The translations under genes and the position numbers were made by a program. Source: CF-46 sp042408445 (GTDB lineage Bacteria > Chloroflexota > Limnocylindria > Limnocylindrales > CSP1-4). Taken from it: a DNA stretch of 64,000 bases. Below are positions 1 through 8,714 of the stretch, piece after piece (the stretch's first letter is position 1; every line of letters starts with the position of its first letter). The stretch lies in assembly GCA_042408445.1 (NCBI GenBank), contig JBHORC010000038.1, positions 118,872 through 182,871 on the forward strand. Reading direction: 5' to 3'. A model generated the notes under the pieces. It had not been told where the DNA came from and did no database searches. It saw only the letters and a program-made list of their open reading frames with translations.

Positions 1-27
1 CTGGATTGCACGGTTCACCTCATCCGA

Positions 28-48
28 GGCGGAACGAAGGGTTCCGCC
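28..48. terminator. Hairpin, possible terminator at window edge
   Basis: An 8-bp perfect inverted repeat (GGCGGAAC and GTTCCGCC) is separated by a 5-base loop. It lies 99 bases beyond the stop codon of the minus-strand DUF885 gene. There is no clear T-tract on either strand, so it may be a high-GC terminator of that gene or of a gene outside the window. I see no gene in positions 1-146. Confidence 0.3.
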
Positions 49-146
49 GAGGCCGCCATCTACGGCGCCAGGAGGCGATTCGGATTGCCGTGGACGCACG
101 GAGGGACGGGTTGCGCGGTGACGGCGCACCCGAAGGGGGCGGGCGG

Positions 147-1868
147 TCAGCGCCGGGCGCGAACGCCCTCGCTGACGACGTCGGCCAGCGTCGGAAGGCT
201 CAGCACACCGTGACCCAGCACGTCGTCGTGGAAGGCCCGGATCTCGAAACGGCTGCCGAGGGCCGCGCTCGCCTCCGCCCGAAGCCGCAGGATCTCGCGC
301 TGGCCGAGCTTGTAGGCAAGCGCCTGGCCGGGCCAGACGATGTACCGGTCGATCTCGTTCTCGACGTTGTTTCGAGCCAGTGCCGCGTGGTCGAGCATGA
401 ACCGGATCGCCACATCGCGGGTCCAGCCGAGGGCGTGCATGCCCGTATCGACGACGAGGCGGGAGGCACGCCAACCGTCGAATGACAGGACGCCGATCCG
501 GTCGAGATCCGACGAGTAGAGGCCCATCTCGTCGGAGAGTCGCTCGGCGTACAGGCCCCAGCCCTCGATGAACGCCGTCACGCCGAGATGCCGACGGAAC
601 GCCGGCAGGTCGGTTCGCTCCTGGCTGATCGCGAGCTGGAGATGGTGGCCGGGGACGGCCTCGTGATAGGCGAGCGCCTCGGCCTCGTAGCGCGGCCGCG
701 TCTCGGGATGCGACGTGTTGATCAGGTACTGGCCGGGCCGGGAGCCATCGACGGCCGGCTCGCGGTAGTAGGCGATCGTCGAGTGCTCCTCCTCGTGGGG
801 CAGCATCCGGACGACGGTGCACGCGGCCTGCGGCTGGATCCCGAACCAGCCGGGAACGGCCGCCGACGCTCGGTCCAGCGCCCGACTCGCGGCCTCGAAG
901 ACCTCGTCGGAAGTCGAGAACGTCATCGAAGGGTCCGTCCGGAGCCGAGCGCGGATCTCCCCGAGGTCCGCCGTTCCGAGCACCCTGGCACCGAGTGACG
1001 ACAGCTCGTCGTCGATCCGCTCCACCTCCTCCAGCCCGATCCGGTGGATCTCCTCGGGTTCGAGCTCCAGCGAGGTGTGGACGCGGATCAGGTCGCGATT
1101 CGTCGCGGCACCGCCGGCGAGCTGGCTGATCCCGGGCCGGCTGTCCGGTCGGGCGTTCGGCAGCACCTCGTCGCGGATCACGACGAGATAGCGCGTCAGG
1201 GCCGGCCGGACGACATCGCGGACGGCGTCGCGGAGATCGGTGTCGAACTTCGCAACCTCGGCCGGAGCCCAGTCGGGATGATCCACGGACAGCGGTCGGA
1301 GCACCGGCAGCGCCTCGTCCGGCTGGTCGAGCACCGCCGTCAGCTGCTCGATCGTCTTCGCGACGGGGGTGTGGACCGGGATCCGGCCGGCCCGGATCGA
1401 CGCCCGGAGACGCTCGATGTGCTGGTCGAACCACCACCCCGTGGCTCGCCACCGCTCGACCATCGCCCGTCCCTCGGCCGGTGTCCGGACCGGCTGGAGC
1501 GCCTCGTAGCCGAGGACGTCGAGCTGTGGGCCACCCAGCGGATCGACAGTCCACGCGCGGAGGTCCGCGTCGATCTCGGACTGATCGCGGATGGTCTGCT
1601 CGATCAGCGACGAGCGGCTGATCCGGTCCTCGCCCTGGAGCGCGTCGAGCGGGATCGCCGCGACGGCCTCGCGGATCTCCGTCAGCTCCCGGCGGTGCTC
1701 GTCGCGGGCGGCGTCAGAGCGATCGTCGAGCCGGCTGTCGAACCGTCGATCGCCGACGTACGTCGCGAGCGTCGGGCTGTAGGCGAGCGTCGCGTCCCAG
1801 TAGCGCTGGGCGAGCGCGGCGAGATGCCGGGACGGAGCGTGGGGGCCGTTCGAGGCTTCGCTGGTCAC
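147..1868 (-). CDS. DUF885 family protein, putative metallopeptidase
   Basis: This 573-residue protein matches the DUF885 family, which is usually described as peptidase-like. Its most telling stretch is a HEAVPGHH motif about 70% of the way along, followed some 25 residues later by the FIEGWGLYAE segment; both are characteristic of this family and resemble a zinc-binding HExxH site. I see no signal peptide or membrane segment, so a cytoplasmic location is likely. The start is GTG at 1868 with no strong Shine-Dalgarno site. The substrate is unknown. It stands alone on the minus strand upstream of a DUF981 gene on the same strand. Family membership is well supported; enzymatic activity is inferred. 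Confidence 0.85.
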   Translation of the reverse strand: MTSEASNGPHAPSRHLAALAQRYWDATLAYSPTLATYVGDRRFDSRLDDRSDAARDEHRRELTEIREAVAAIPLDALQGEDRISRSSLIEQTIRDQSEIDADLRAWTVDPLGGPQLDVLGYEALQPVRTPAEGRAMVERWRATGWWFDQHIERLRASIRAGRIPVHTPVAKTIEQLTAVLDQPDEALPVLRPLSVDHPDWAPAEVAKFDTDLRDAVRDVVRPALTRYLVVIRDEVLPNARPDSRPGISQLAGGAATNRDLIRVHTSLELEPEEIHRIGLEEVERIDDELSSLGARVLGTADLGEIRARLRTDPSMTFSTSDEVFEAASRALDRASAAVPGWFGIQPQAACTVVRMLPHEEEHSTIAYYREPAVDGSRPGQYLINTSHPETRPRYEAEALAYHEAVPGHHLQLAISQERTDLPAFRRHLGVTAFIEGWGLYAERLSDEMGLYSSDLDRIGVLSFDGWRASRLVVDTGMHALGWTRDVAIRFMLDHAALARNNVENEIDRYIVWPGQALAYKLGQREILRLRAEASAALGSRFEIRAFHDDVLGHGVLSLPTLADVVSEGVRARR

Positions 1869-1950
1869 GACGCCATCGTGGCACAGCGTCAGGGGCAGCC
1901 GTGATCCCCCTCCGCGCGTGGAGTCCCCTGCCGGGCGAAGCTCCGAGCCG

Positions 1951-2709
1951 TCAGCCCATCGTGTTGATGACGAGACCGATGTGGGTGAAGAAGTTCAAGG
2001 CGCCGAACAGGAGGAACGCTAGGCCCGCGAGGCCCCAGGCGATGCCCACGATCCGCTGCGGGTTCGCGAAGGTCCCCTCCCCCACACCGCGCAGGGCAAA
2101 CGGCGCGGCGATCGCGCCGATCCCGACGAGCGCAAACAGCCCGGACATGAACGTCGCCTCGAGCCAGGGCATGCTGGCGAACGTGCCCGTCAGGGGCTCC
2201 TCCGGCGGAGCCGCGAACAGCTGGAAGACGATGCCGGCCGCCGCGATCGCGAGCAGCGAGAGGCCGAGTCCGATCACGAACACGGACATCGGTCGGGCGA
2301 TCGCGGCGAGGTCCCGTGCGACGTTCCCGCCCGCCGCGAGTGTCGCGCCGCGGCTCCACAGGTACCAGGCCGCGGCGACGAGCAGGACGCCGAACGCCAG
2401 GCTCGGTTCTCCGAAGATGATGTTGTCAAACGGGAAGTACTTCGCGAACGGCCACGTCAGCGTCATGTGGAGGCCCGTCGCGGTGAGAATCACCCCCGGG
2501 ACCGCGAACGCGAGCGCCCAGCCGTCGAGATGCACCTCGTCGTTGCGGCGCAGGTCGCGGGCGAACATCAGGAGCGACAGCAGTCCGGCGCCGGCCGCGA
2601 CAGACATGATCGTGTTGTAGGTCGGCATGTGGGTCCAGTCGACCACGAGGCCGGCCGAGGGTGGCGGAGTGGCGGCACCGGCAGCGGCGGCGATCGCGAG
2701 CAACGGCAT
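1951..2709 (-). CDS. DUF981 family membrane protein
   Basis: The product has 252 residues and about seven hydrophobic segments. The segments containing HMPTYNTIM near the N terminus and PFDNIIFGEPSLAFG in the first half are hallmarks of DUF981 integral membrane proteins. No biochemical function is established for the family. The ATG at 2709 has no clear ribosome-binding site; a GTG 63 bases downstream would give a protein starting just before the conserved HMPTYN block and is an alternative start. It is followed by the DUF885 gene on the same strand, 82 bases away. Confidence 0.8.
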   Translation of the reverse strand: MPLLAIAAAAGAATPPPSAGLVVDWTHMPTYNTIMSVAAGAGLLSLLMFARDLRRNDEVHLDGWALAFAVPGVILTATGLHMTLTWPFAKYFPFDNIIFGEPSLAFGVLLVAAAWYLWSRGATLAAGGNVARDLAAIARPMSVFVIGLGLSLLAIAAAGIVFQLFAAPPEEPLTGTFASMPWLEATFMSGLFALVGIGAIAAPFALRGVGEGTFANPQRIVGIAWGLAGLAFLLFGALNFFTHIGLVINTMG

Positions 2710-2871
2710 GTCGGCATCGTGGACCCCGATACGCGCGCTCCATCCGGATCGGCCGGGAGCGGCGATTTCGAGTCCCTGTCAGGCACGCGCAGTGCGCAGC
2801 CGAGGGCCGACCGCAGGGATGCGGCCCGCCGTCCGCGTCGGTTCCCGGCCGACAGCGGCTAGCCTTGCGCC

Positions 2872-3540
2872 GTGCCGACCCTGTCCGACGCCCGCCTCCG
2901 CGCGTTCGTCCGACGCACGACGCACGTCCGCGAGATCGCGGACACGGGCGGCGTGCGGCTCCACGTCGGCGAGGACGTGATGGAGCTCTGCCGAGCGACC
3001 GGCGTACTGCTCGACGAGCCGGACCCGCCCCTCCCGTTCTGGGCCTTTCCGTGGGTCGGCGGGCTCGGCGTCACGAGGTACCTCCTCGATCAGCCGGCGA
3101 TCGTCGCGGGACGGTCCGTCCTCGATATCGGGACGGGATCCGGGCTCTGCGCGATCGTCTCCGCGCGCCTCGGCGCGTCCGAGGTCGTCGCCGTCGACGT
3201 CGATCCCTTCGCGACCGCCGCCGCCGAGCTCAACGCCCGCCTGAACGGCGTCCGGCCGACGATCCTTCGTCGCGACATCCTCGGCGATCCCCCACCCGCC
3301 GCCGATCTCGTGCTCGCCGGCGACATCGCGTACGAGGGCCTCATGGCCTCACGGATGGCAGCGTGGCTCCGCCAGGCCGCCGAACACGGGGCGCTCGTCC
3401 TGATCGGGGACCCGGGTCGGCGCCATCTGCCTCCCGGGCTCGAGCGACTCGCGACCTACGAGGTGCCGGCGAGCCTCGAGCTCGAGGATCGCGTCCGGAA
3501 GCGCGTGGACGTCTACACCATCCGGCGGCCAGCAGCGTGA
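2872..3540 (+). CDS. Class I SAM-dependent methyltransferase, ETFB/PrmA-like
   Basis: The 222-residue protein has a Rossmann methyltransferase core: glycine-rich motif I (VLDIGTGSGLCAI) near residue 85, an acidic residue in VVAVDVDPFA closing strand 2, and a motif IV region at LVLAGDIAYEG. The upstream PFWAFPWVGG segment is typical of the lysine methyltransferases related to ETFB-KMT and PrmA, so a protein-lysine substrate is plausible but not shown. The start is GTG at 2872. A TAGCCT hexamer lies 7 bases before it, which would give a leaderless transcript. It is convergent with the SnoaL-like gene. Confidence 0.8.
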   Translation: MPTLSDARLRAFVRRTTHVREIADTGGVRLHVGEDVMELCRATGVLLDEPDPPLPFWAFPWVGGLGVTRYLLDQPAIVAGRSVLDIGTGSGLCAIVSARLGASEVVAVDVDPFATAAAELNARLNGVRPTILRRDILGDPPPAADLVLAGDIAYEGLMASRMAAWLRQAAEHGALVLIGDPGRRHLPPGLERLATYEVPASLELEDRVRKRVDVYTIRRPAA

Positions 3541-3628
3541 CGCTCGGCGCGAGGATCGCCGCGTTCGAGACGTTCGAGGAGCAGCCGCCCCGAACCCCTG
3601 ACGGCGCGACCTCCCGGAAGCGGGCCCC

Positions 3629-4036
3629 TCAGGCCGTGACGGGCGTCGTCCGCTCGACGAAGTCCGCGCGCCACGCCGGCGCCTCGAACGGATTGGCGAA
3701 ATACTCGGTCATCTTCGCAACCTTGCCGTCCCGGAGCTCACCGACTCCGACGTAGCGCACCGGCACGCCGTCGCCGTAGTCGATCGTGCCCTCGATCACG
3801 AAGATGTCGCCGCCGCCGAGCATTCGCGAGTAGGTGAACGCGGGACTCGTCCCCGACATCTCGGGATACTTCTCGAAGAGATCCATCGACGCCTGCTTCG
3901 ACAGTCGCTCACCCGACTGCGGCCATTCGGTGACGAAGTCCTCGGTCGAGTACTCCTGCGTCAGCTGCTGGAGCCGTCCGAAGTCGCCGGACTTCAGGAC
4001 CTCCTCGAACGCCGCCGCGATGTTCCTGTCGCCCAT
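3629..4036 (-). CDS. SnoaL-like / NTF2-fold protein
   Basis: This 135-residue protein has the pattern of the SnoaL-like NTF2 fold: an N-terminal helical pair followed by strands such as FVIEGTIDYGDGVPV and the closing GELRDGKVAKMTEYF segment, where family members line a small-molecule pocket. Members act as polyketide cyclases, isomerases or ligand-binding proteins, and this one has no assignable substrate. I chose the ATG at 4036 because GGGAGG sits 7 bases before it; an ATG at 4042 is too close to that site. The upstream open frame is non-coding in character. Confidence 0.7.
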   Translation of the reverse strand: MGDRNIAAAFEEVLKSGDFGRLQQLTQEYSTEDFVTEWPQSGERLSKQASMDLFEKYPEMSGTSPAFTYSRMLGGGDIFVIEGTIDYGDGVPVRYVGVGELRDGKVAKMTEYFANPFEAPAWRADFVERTTPVTA

Positions 4037-4116
4037 CGTCATCCCTCCCGGTCGTTGCTGGTCCGGCCCTGTCGTGGACGCCAGACTGGACCCGCGTGGA
4101 GCCGGTCGCAACCGGG

Positions 4117-4749
4117 TTATCCACCAGTTTCGGGCGCGTTCCAGGGTGATCGGGCCATCCACGCTTCGAGGTTGGTCTCGTTCAGCAGTCGCGCGCTCTG
4201 ACAGGTCGGCCGGATCGCGACCTCGCGCCGGATGGCGGCGGTGAAGCGACGGTCGAAGGCGCGCCGCGGAAAGTCCGCCGTCACGGCCGGCCGGACATCG
4301 TCCACGAGGTCGAAGCCATCGCCCCGGACGTCCAGCCCGGTTGCCCGATCGAGAAGGACCGCCTCGACGCCGTCGGCGAGTGTCACGCCGGCGCGCATGT
4401 GCAGGATGATCGCGATGGCAACCTGCTCCGCCTCGTCCGCCGGCATGCCGCGCCGGACGAGGAACGAACGGGCAATCTCGGCGCCTTCGACCTCGAAGCA
4501 CATCGTGTTCCGGCGGATCCGCGTCAGGCCGAGATCGTGCATCAGCGACGCGGTCCAGAGGACCCGCCGGTCGAAGCGCCAATCCTCGAGTCCGGCGATC
4601 CGGGCGCCCCATGCGTACGACCGAACGGAATGCGTCAGCAGGTAGTCCGGCAGCGTGCGGTGAGCCCACGCCCACGTGGCCGCCGACACGTCGTCCTGGG
4701 GGACCTCGAGACCGGCAATGTCCGTGGGAAGGGGCGGCACGTCGGGCAC
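4117..4749 (-). CDS. HD domain phosphohydrolase-like protein (cyanamide hydratase-like)
   Basis: The 210-residue protein carries HD-superfamily metal ligands: His40 in YLLTHSVRSY and the His71-Asp72 pair in SLMHDLGLT, with a further histidine in the IILHMRAG helix. The layout resembles the DDI2/cyanamide hydratase subgroup of HD proteins. Other HD proteins hydrolyse nucleotides, so the substrate is open. The start is ATG at 4749. It lies 9 bases downstream of the VKOR stop codon on the same strand, so it may be cotranscribed with the disulfide pair without an obvious functional link. Confidence 0.75.
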   Translation of the reverse strand: MPDVPPLPTDIAGLEVPQDDVSAATWAWAHRTLPDYLLTHSVRSYAWGARIAGLEDWRFDRRVLWTASLMHDLGLTRIRRNTMCFEVEGAEIARSFLVRRGMPADEAEQVAIAIILHMRAGVTLADGVEAVLLDRATGLDVRGDGFDLVDDVRPAVTADFPRRAFDRRFTAAIRREVAIRPTCQSARLLNETNLEAWMARSPWNAPETGG

Positions 4750-4758
4750 GTGCTCATC

Positions 4759-5238
4759 CTAGGCCGCGGGAGGATCCTCCAGTCGGCGGTTCGACCGCTG
4801 CATCCAGACCCGGAGGGCGACCAGGAATCGGGCGACCAGGCTGATTCCGTAGGTCGCGCACCAGACGCAGACCGCGCCGATGACGAAGAGCTCCAGATAG
4901 GTGAAGTAGATCTCGAAGACGACGCCGGCAAGCGAGAGCCCGTAGTGGATCGCGAGAAGCCGACCGTCGTTCGACTTCCACCAGGCCACGGCGAGCACGA
5001 GCAGGGCCAGCGACAGGCCCACGCCGAAGACCGCGACGGGGATGCCATGGACCCGGCTGTACTCGGACAGGGCGACCTGCTCGCAGCCGTGGAGTGGTCC
5101 GCAGTTCGGCAGCGCGCCATGCAGCTCCACCCACGAGAGGTAGGACGCGATGGCGAGGCCAACGAGGTCGAGCGCGGCCAGGATCAGGCCGAGATGGATC
5201 CGCTCCCGTCGCGGAGCGCTGCCGACCGCCGGCGTCAC
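4759..5238 (-). CDS. VKOR family quinone-dependent disulfide generator
   Basis: This 159-residue membrane protein has about four to five transmembrane helices. Its cysteine pattern is that of bacterial vitamin K epoxide reductase homologues: a loop pair Cys46/Cys52 and the active-site CVWC (Cys124, Cys127). Homologues reoxidise a DsbA-like partner and pass electrons to quinone, replacing DsbB. The preceding gene is a membrane-anchored DsbA-like protein, and the two overlap by 4 bases (GTGA), so they are translationally coupled and probably form one disulfide-forming system outside the membrane. The start is GTG at 5238. Confidence 0.9.
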   Translation of the reverse strand: MTPAVGSAPRRERIHLGLILAALDLVGLAIASYLSWVELHGALPNCGPLHGCEQVALSEYSRVHGIPVAVFGVGLSLALLVLAVAWWKSNDGRLLAIHYGLSLAGVVFEIYFTYLELFVIGAVCVWCATYGISLVARFLVALRVWMQRSNRRLEDPPAA

Positions 5239-5999
5239 GTGGCGGCTGCGGCCGCTTCGATGTCGGCCTTCAGGTCGGCGTAGCCCGACCCGCCGAAGCG
5301 ACGGCCATTGATCAGCAGCGTCGGCGTCGAGTCGACTGCCGCGTGCGTCGCGTCCTGCACGCCCGTCGCGACGAACGCGGCAGCCGCCGGCGAGTCGAGG
5401 TCAACGCCAAATCGGGCGGTGTCGAGCCCGATCGCTTCCGCCATCGCGAGAAGGCGCGCTCGCGCGAAGGCGCCTGCGTTCTCGCGGAGACCCTGGTTCG
5501 CGTACAGCGTCGCCCACATGTCCCAGAACCGGCCCTGCTGCTGCGCTGCCCAGCCCGCCCGCGCCGCATCTCCAGACTCGGGGCCGAGGAACGCGAAGCT
5601 GTGGAACACGACGCGAGCGCCGCCTGCCGCAACCTCGTTGCGGGCGAGCGTCGGAAGGACGTCCCGACCCCAGCGTTGGCACGCGGGACACTGGAAGTCC
5701 TCGAACAGGTCGATCGTGACCGGCGCGTCCTGACGACCGAGCTCGAAACCGGAGGCCGGAACGCCGACCGGTGCCGCGCCCGGGACGACCGGAGCAGCGT
5801 CGGTCGGGGCCGTGCGGTTCGTGACCGCCAGTGCGAGGACGACGACCAGGCCGGCGACGACCGCGATCAGCGAGATCCGACCGATCCCGAGCCCGGGCCG
5901 GCTCCGGGACCGGATCGCGGCGCGCTTGTGGGAACGTCGTTCCTCGAGATCCCGCGCGCGGCGATCGCGGCGAAGCGGCTGGCTGCGTCCGGCGGACAT
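5235..5999 (-). CDS. Membrane-anchored DsbA family thioredoxin-fold oxidoreductase
   Basis: The product has 254 residues: a basic N-terminal stretch, one transmembrane helix at about residues 41-60, and an extracytoplasmic thioredoxin-fold domain of the DsbA_FrnE/DSBA type. The active site is CPAC (Cys104, Cys107) in DFQCPACQRWG, and the STPTLLING segment supplies the cis-proline loop. It should donate disulfides to exported proteins and be recycled by the adjacent VKOR protein. The ATG at 5999 is preceded by GGAGGA at good spacing; the frame stays open upstream but that part is not protein-like. Confidence 0.9.
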   Translation of the reverse strand: MSAGRSQPLRRDRRARDLEERRSHKRAAIRSRSRPGLGIGRISLIAVVAGLVVVLALAVTNRTAPTDAAPVVPGAAPVGVPASGFELGRQDAPVTIDLFEDFQCPACQRWGRDVLPTLARNEVAAGGARVVFHSFAFLGPESGDAARAGWAAQQQGRFWDMWATLYANQGLRENAGAFARARLLAMAEAIGLDTARFGVDLDSPAAAAFVATGVQDATHAAVDSTPTLLINGRRFGGSGYADLKADIEAAAAAT

Positions 6000-6165
6000 G
6001 GCGGCTCCTCCTGCGGAGACTCCACGATCACCGACGCCGTGCCGGACAACGGGTGCCGTTCGGCCCGAAACGACCGTGACGAAACGACCGTCTCGCGCGA
6101 GGCCGCGTCTGCCCGCTCGCTGCTGCCGAGCCGGAGCAATCCCGGCGGGGGTCAGCCGAGGCGCA

Positions 6166-6567
6166 TCAGGCGTCGCTCCGGGGCGGTCGCTCCTGGACCG
6201 TCCAGCCATTGCCGTCCGGGTCGCTGAAGAAGAAGAACGAGTTCCACGGACCGCCCGGTCCGTCCATCCATTGCCCGCCCTCGAAGCGCCGGACCGGTGT
6301 GCAGTCCAGGCCACGACCCGCCAGATGCTCCCTGGCCGCGACGATGTCGTCGACGACGAGCTGCACGCCCTGGAGCGAGCCGGGCGTCGACCCGCCAGGC
6401 CCAATGGCGATCGAGCACGCAGATCCGGGTGGCGTCAGCTGGACGACCCGGAAATCGCCGTCCTGATGATCGACGTCGAGCACGAACCCGCACTGCTCCG
6501 TGTAGAACGCCTTCGACCGGTCGACATCGGCCACGGGAACGACAACGACTTCCAGCTTGAATTCCAT
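6166..6567 (-). CDS. VOC family (glyoxalase/dioxygenase-fold) protein
   Basis: The 133-residue protein is a single VOC domain built from two beta-alpha-beta-beta-beta modules, with VVVVPVADVDRSKAFYTE at the start and FFFFSDPDGNGW near the end. Such proteins bind a divalent metal and act as glyoxalases, ring-cleavage dioxygenases or resistance proteins. No specific substrate can be named. It starts with ATG at 6567 and is divergent from the LLM monooxygenase, with which it shares a 141-base intergenic region containing an inverted repeat. Confidence 0.85.
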   Translation of the reverse strand: MEFKLEVVVVPVADVDRSKAFYTEQCGFVLDVDHQDGDFRVVQLTPPGSACSIAIGPGGSTPGSLQGVQLVVDDIVAAREHLAGRGLDCTPVRRFEGGQWMDGPGGPWNSFFFFSDPDGNGWTVQERPPRSDA

Positions 6568-6613
6568 GCCCCGATCATCGCCCGTTTGCCGCCCCGCCAC
6601 CACCGTCAATGTC

Positions 6614-6652
6614 GTTGCGTATGCAACTATTGTGCTGTATGGTTGGAGCAAC
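6614..6652. promoter_or_regulatory. Inverted repeats, candidate operator/promoter
   Basis: The VOC/LLM divergent region holds GTTGC-N4-GCAAC (6614-6627) and, 14 bases on, GTTG-N3-CAAC (6642-6652). The outer arms, GTCGTTGC and GCAACGAC, also pair with each other. A TTGCGT and TATGGT pair with 17-base spacing overlaps the repeats and could be a weak promoter toward the LLM gene. The size and TTGC...GCAA arms suit a MarR- or TetR-like dimer, but no regulator gene is adjacent. Confidence 0.35.
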
Positions 6653-6708
6653 GACGGCGACCGCATCGGGCGCGAAGCGTCGTTTGGGAGCTCGTCAGGA
6701 TCAGGGAC

Positions 6709-7836
6709 ATGCAATTCGGAATCTTCAGCGTCGGCGACGTGACGACGGACCCCACGACGGGCAGGACCGTCACGGAGCACGAGCGGATCGAGTCGATGGT
6801 CGCCATCGCGCTCAAGGCGGAGGAGGTCGGGCTCGACGTCTTCGCCTCGGGTGAGCACCACAATCCGCCGTTCGTCCCCTCCTCCCCCACGACGATGCTC
6901 GGCTATATCGCGGCGAAGACGTCCCGCCTGATCCTCTCCACCGCGACGACCCTGATCACGACGAACGACCCGGTGAAGATCGCCGAGGACTACGCGATGC
7001 TCCAGCACCTGGCCGACGGTCGGGTCGACCTGATGATGGGCCGTGGCAACACCGGCCCCGTCTACCCGTGGTTCGGACAGGACATCCGGAACGGCATCGC
7101 GCTCGCCTACGAGCACTACAGCCTGCTGCACCGCCTCTGGCGCGAGGACGTCGTCGACTGGGAGGGCAAGCTCCGAACGCCGCTGGCGGGATTCACGTCA
7201 ACACCGCGCCCGCTCGATGGCGTGCCACCGTTCGTCTGGCACGGTTCGATCCGGAGCCCGGAGATCGCCGAGCAGGCCGCGTACTACGGCGACGGGTTCT
7301 TCCACAACAACATCTTCTGGCCCGCGGATCACGTCCGACGGATGGTCGAGCTGTACCGGCGGCGCTGGGAGCACTACGGCCACGGGCCGGCCGACACGGC
7401 GATCGTCGGGCTCGGCGGGCAGGTGTTCATGCGCGAGAACAGCCAGGACGCGATCAACGAGTTCCGGCCCTTCTTCGATCACGCGCCGGTCTACGGCGGC
7501 GGCCCGTCGCTCGAGGACTACATGGAGCAGACGCCGCTGACGGTCGGCAGTCCGCAGCAGGTCATCGACCGGACGCTCGGCTTCCGCGAGATCGTCGGCG
7601 ACTACCAGCGACAGCTGTTCCTCGTGGATCACGCCGGCATGCCGCTGCCCGCGGTCCTGGAGCAGATCGAGATGCTTGGCGAGCTCGTGGTGCCCGTCCT
7701 GCGGCGCGAGTTCGCGATCGGTCGGCCGGAGCACGTCCCGGACGCGCCGGTCCATCCCCGTGTCGCCGCCACTCGCGGCGAGGCGGCCGGAAACGCGTCG
7801 TCGTCGACTGCGGAAGCCGCACCGCTGACCGCGTGA
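6709..7836 (+). CDS. LLM class flavin-dependent monooxygenase (CE1758-like)
   Basis: The 375-residue protein is a bacterial luciferase-like TIM barrel. The N-terminal MQFGIFSVGD strand, the EHHNPPFVPSSP segment and the following YIAAKTSRLILSTA block match the luciferase-like CE1758 family, which oxidises an unknown substrate with reduced FMN. Members are usually paired with an FMN reductase of the CE1759 type, and such a gene lies at 8715-9371, separated here by one opposite-strand gene. The ATG at 6709 follows AGGATCAGGG. The frame continues far upstream, antisense to other genes, but that part is not coding. Confidence 0.85.
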   Translation: MQFGIFSVGDVTTDPTTGRTVTEHERIESMVAIALKAEEVGLDVFASGEHHNPPFVPSSPTTMLGYIAAKTSRLILSTATTLITTNDPVKIAEDYAMLQHLADGRVDLMMGRGNTGPVYPWFGQDIRNGIALAYEHYSLLHRLWREDVVDWEGKLRTPLAGFTSTPRPLDGVPPFVWHGSIRSPEIAEQAAYYGDGFFHNNIFWPADHVRRMVELYRRRWEHYGHGPADTAIVGLGGQVFMRENSQDAINEFRPFFDHAPVYGGGPSLEDYMEQTPLTVGSPQQVIDRTLGFREIVGDYQRQLFLVDHAGMPLPAVLEQIEMLGELVVPVLRREFAIGRPEHVPDAPVHPRVAATRGEAAGNASSSTAEAAPLTA

Positions 7837-7884
7837 CGCCGGCGGGTTCGCGCGGTCATGCCCGGCTCTGCAAGCCGAGGTTCG

Positions 7885-8655
7885 TCAGGCGGCTCGGCGA
7901 GCCTGCTGCTCGAGCACCCGACCGACCGCTTCGTTGACCGTGTCCTGGACGTCGCTCGGCCGCGCCGACCGGAGCTCACCGCGACCCGTCGAGCCCTTCC
8001 AGCCCCAGATCCCCACGACCGGCGCGAGCGTCGCCATCGCCTCGACCATTCGGCCGACGAACGCCTCGTCACCGTCCGCGATGCGGAACGCCTGGACCCA
8101 CGCGAGATCCAGTCGGCCGGTCGACTCCTCGAAGGCGCGCGTCACGCGGACGCGCTCGTCGAGGTCGCCGTCGTACGCGTCGGTGCCCAGGATCGCGACG
8201 CGTCGGCGGGTCTCCGCGTCGATCAGGCCCGTCCGGTCCGGCTGGATCGTCAGCCACGCCGATCGATCGTCGCCCCACGCGTCGAGGATCGAGGGAAGCG
8301 TCATCGAGGAGACGCGAGGCTCATCGACATGAAACGAGCGCGCGCCCGTGTCCTTCGCGCGGATGAGCCATTCAGACGTGCGGAGGCGGGTCTGGACCCC
8401 TTCGCCACCGAACTCGTCGCCGCCCCAGAGCGAGACGACGGACTCGAGCCCGACGGCCTCCGCGGCCTCGACGAGCCGGGCGAAGGTCGCCCGCTCCCAC
8501 ATCGCGTCATCGTGGGTGAACGGGAAGAGCACCCACGAGAAGCCGGCACCCGCCATGGCGGCGAGGTCCCGCTCGAAGAGGTCCGGGTCGCGGACGCCAA
8601 AATAGGCGCAGCCGAAGCGGGTCCGGGGCGGCGGCAGGATCGTGATCCCGTGCAC
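7885..8655 (-). CDS. Unrecognised protein, possible TIM-barrel fold
   Basis: I do not recognise this 256-residue protein. It contains a run of beta-alpha units with acidic strand ends, such as FSWVLFPFTHDD, LESVVSLWGGDEF and ARSFHVDEPRV, followed by VVGIWGWKGSTGRG. This pattern suggests a TIM barrel like those of glycoside hydrolases or sugar isomerases. There is no signal peptide. It starts with GTG at 8655 and lies inside the otherwise paired LLM monooxygenase and FMN reductase genes, pointing the opposite way; 59 bases separate it from the reductase start. Confidence 0.6.
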   Translation of the reverse strand: MHGITILPPPRTRFGCAYFGVRDPDLFERDLAAMAGAGFSWVLFPFTHDDAMWERATFARLVEAAEAVGLESVVSLWGGDEFGGEGVQTRLRTSEWLIRAKDTGARSFHVDEPRVSSMTLPSILDAWGDDRSAWLTIQPDRTGLIDAETRRRVAILGTDAYDGDLDERVRVTRAFEESTGRLDLAWVQAFRIADGDEAFVGRMVEAMATLAPVVGIWGWKGSTGRGELRSARPSDVQDTVNEAVGRVLEQQARRAA

Positions 8656-8714
8656 GAGGAGACAGTGCCGGGCGCGTCGTCGCTGCGGTATGCGACGGAA
8701 GTCCGGGGCGCATC

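Noticed and set aside
5812..6708. N-terminal extension of the LLM monooxygenase frame
   Set aside because: The frame is open upstream but translates to low-complexity Arg/Pro sequence opposite the DsbA and VOC genes; the family start aligns with ATG 6709.
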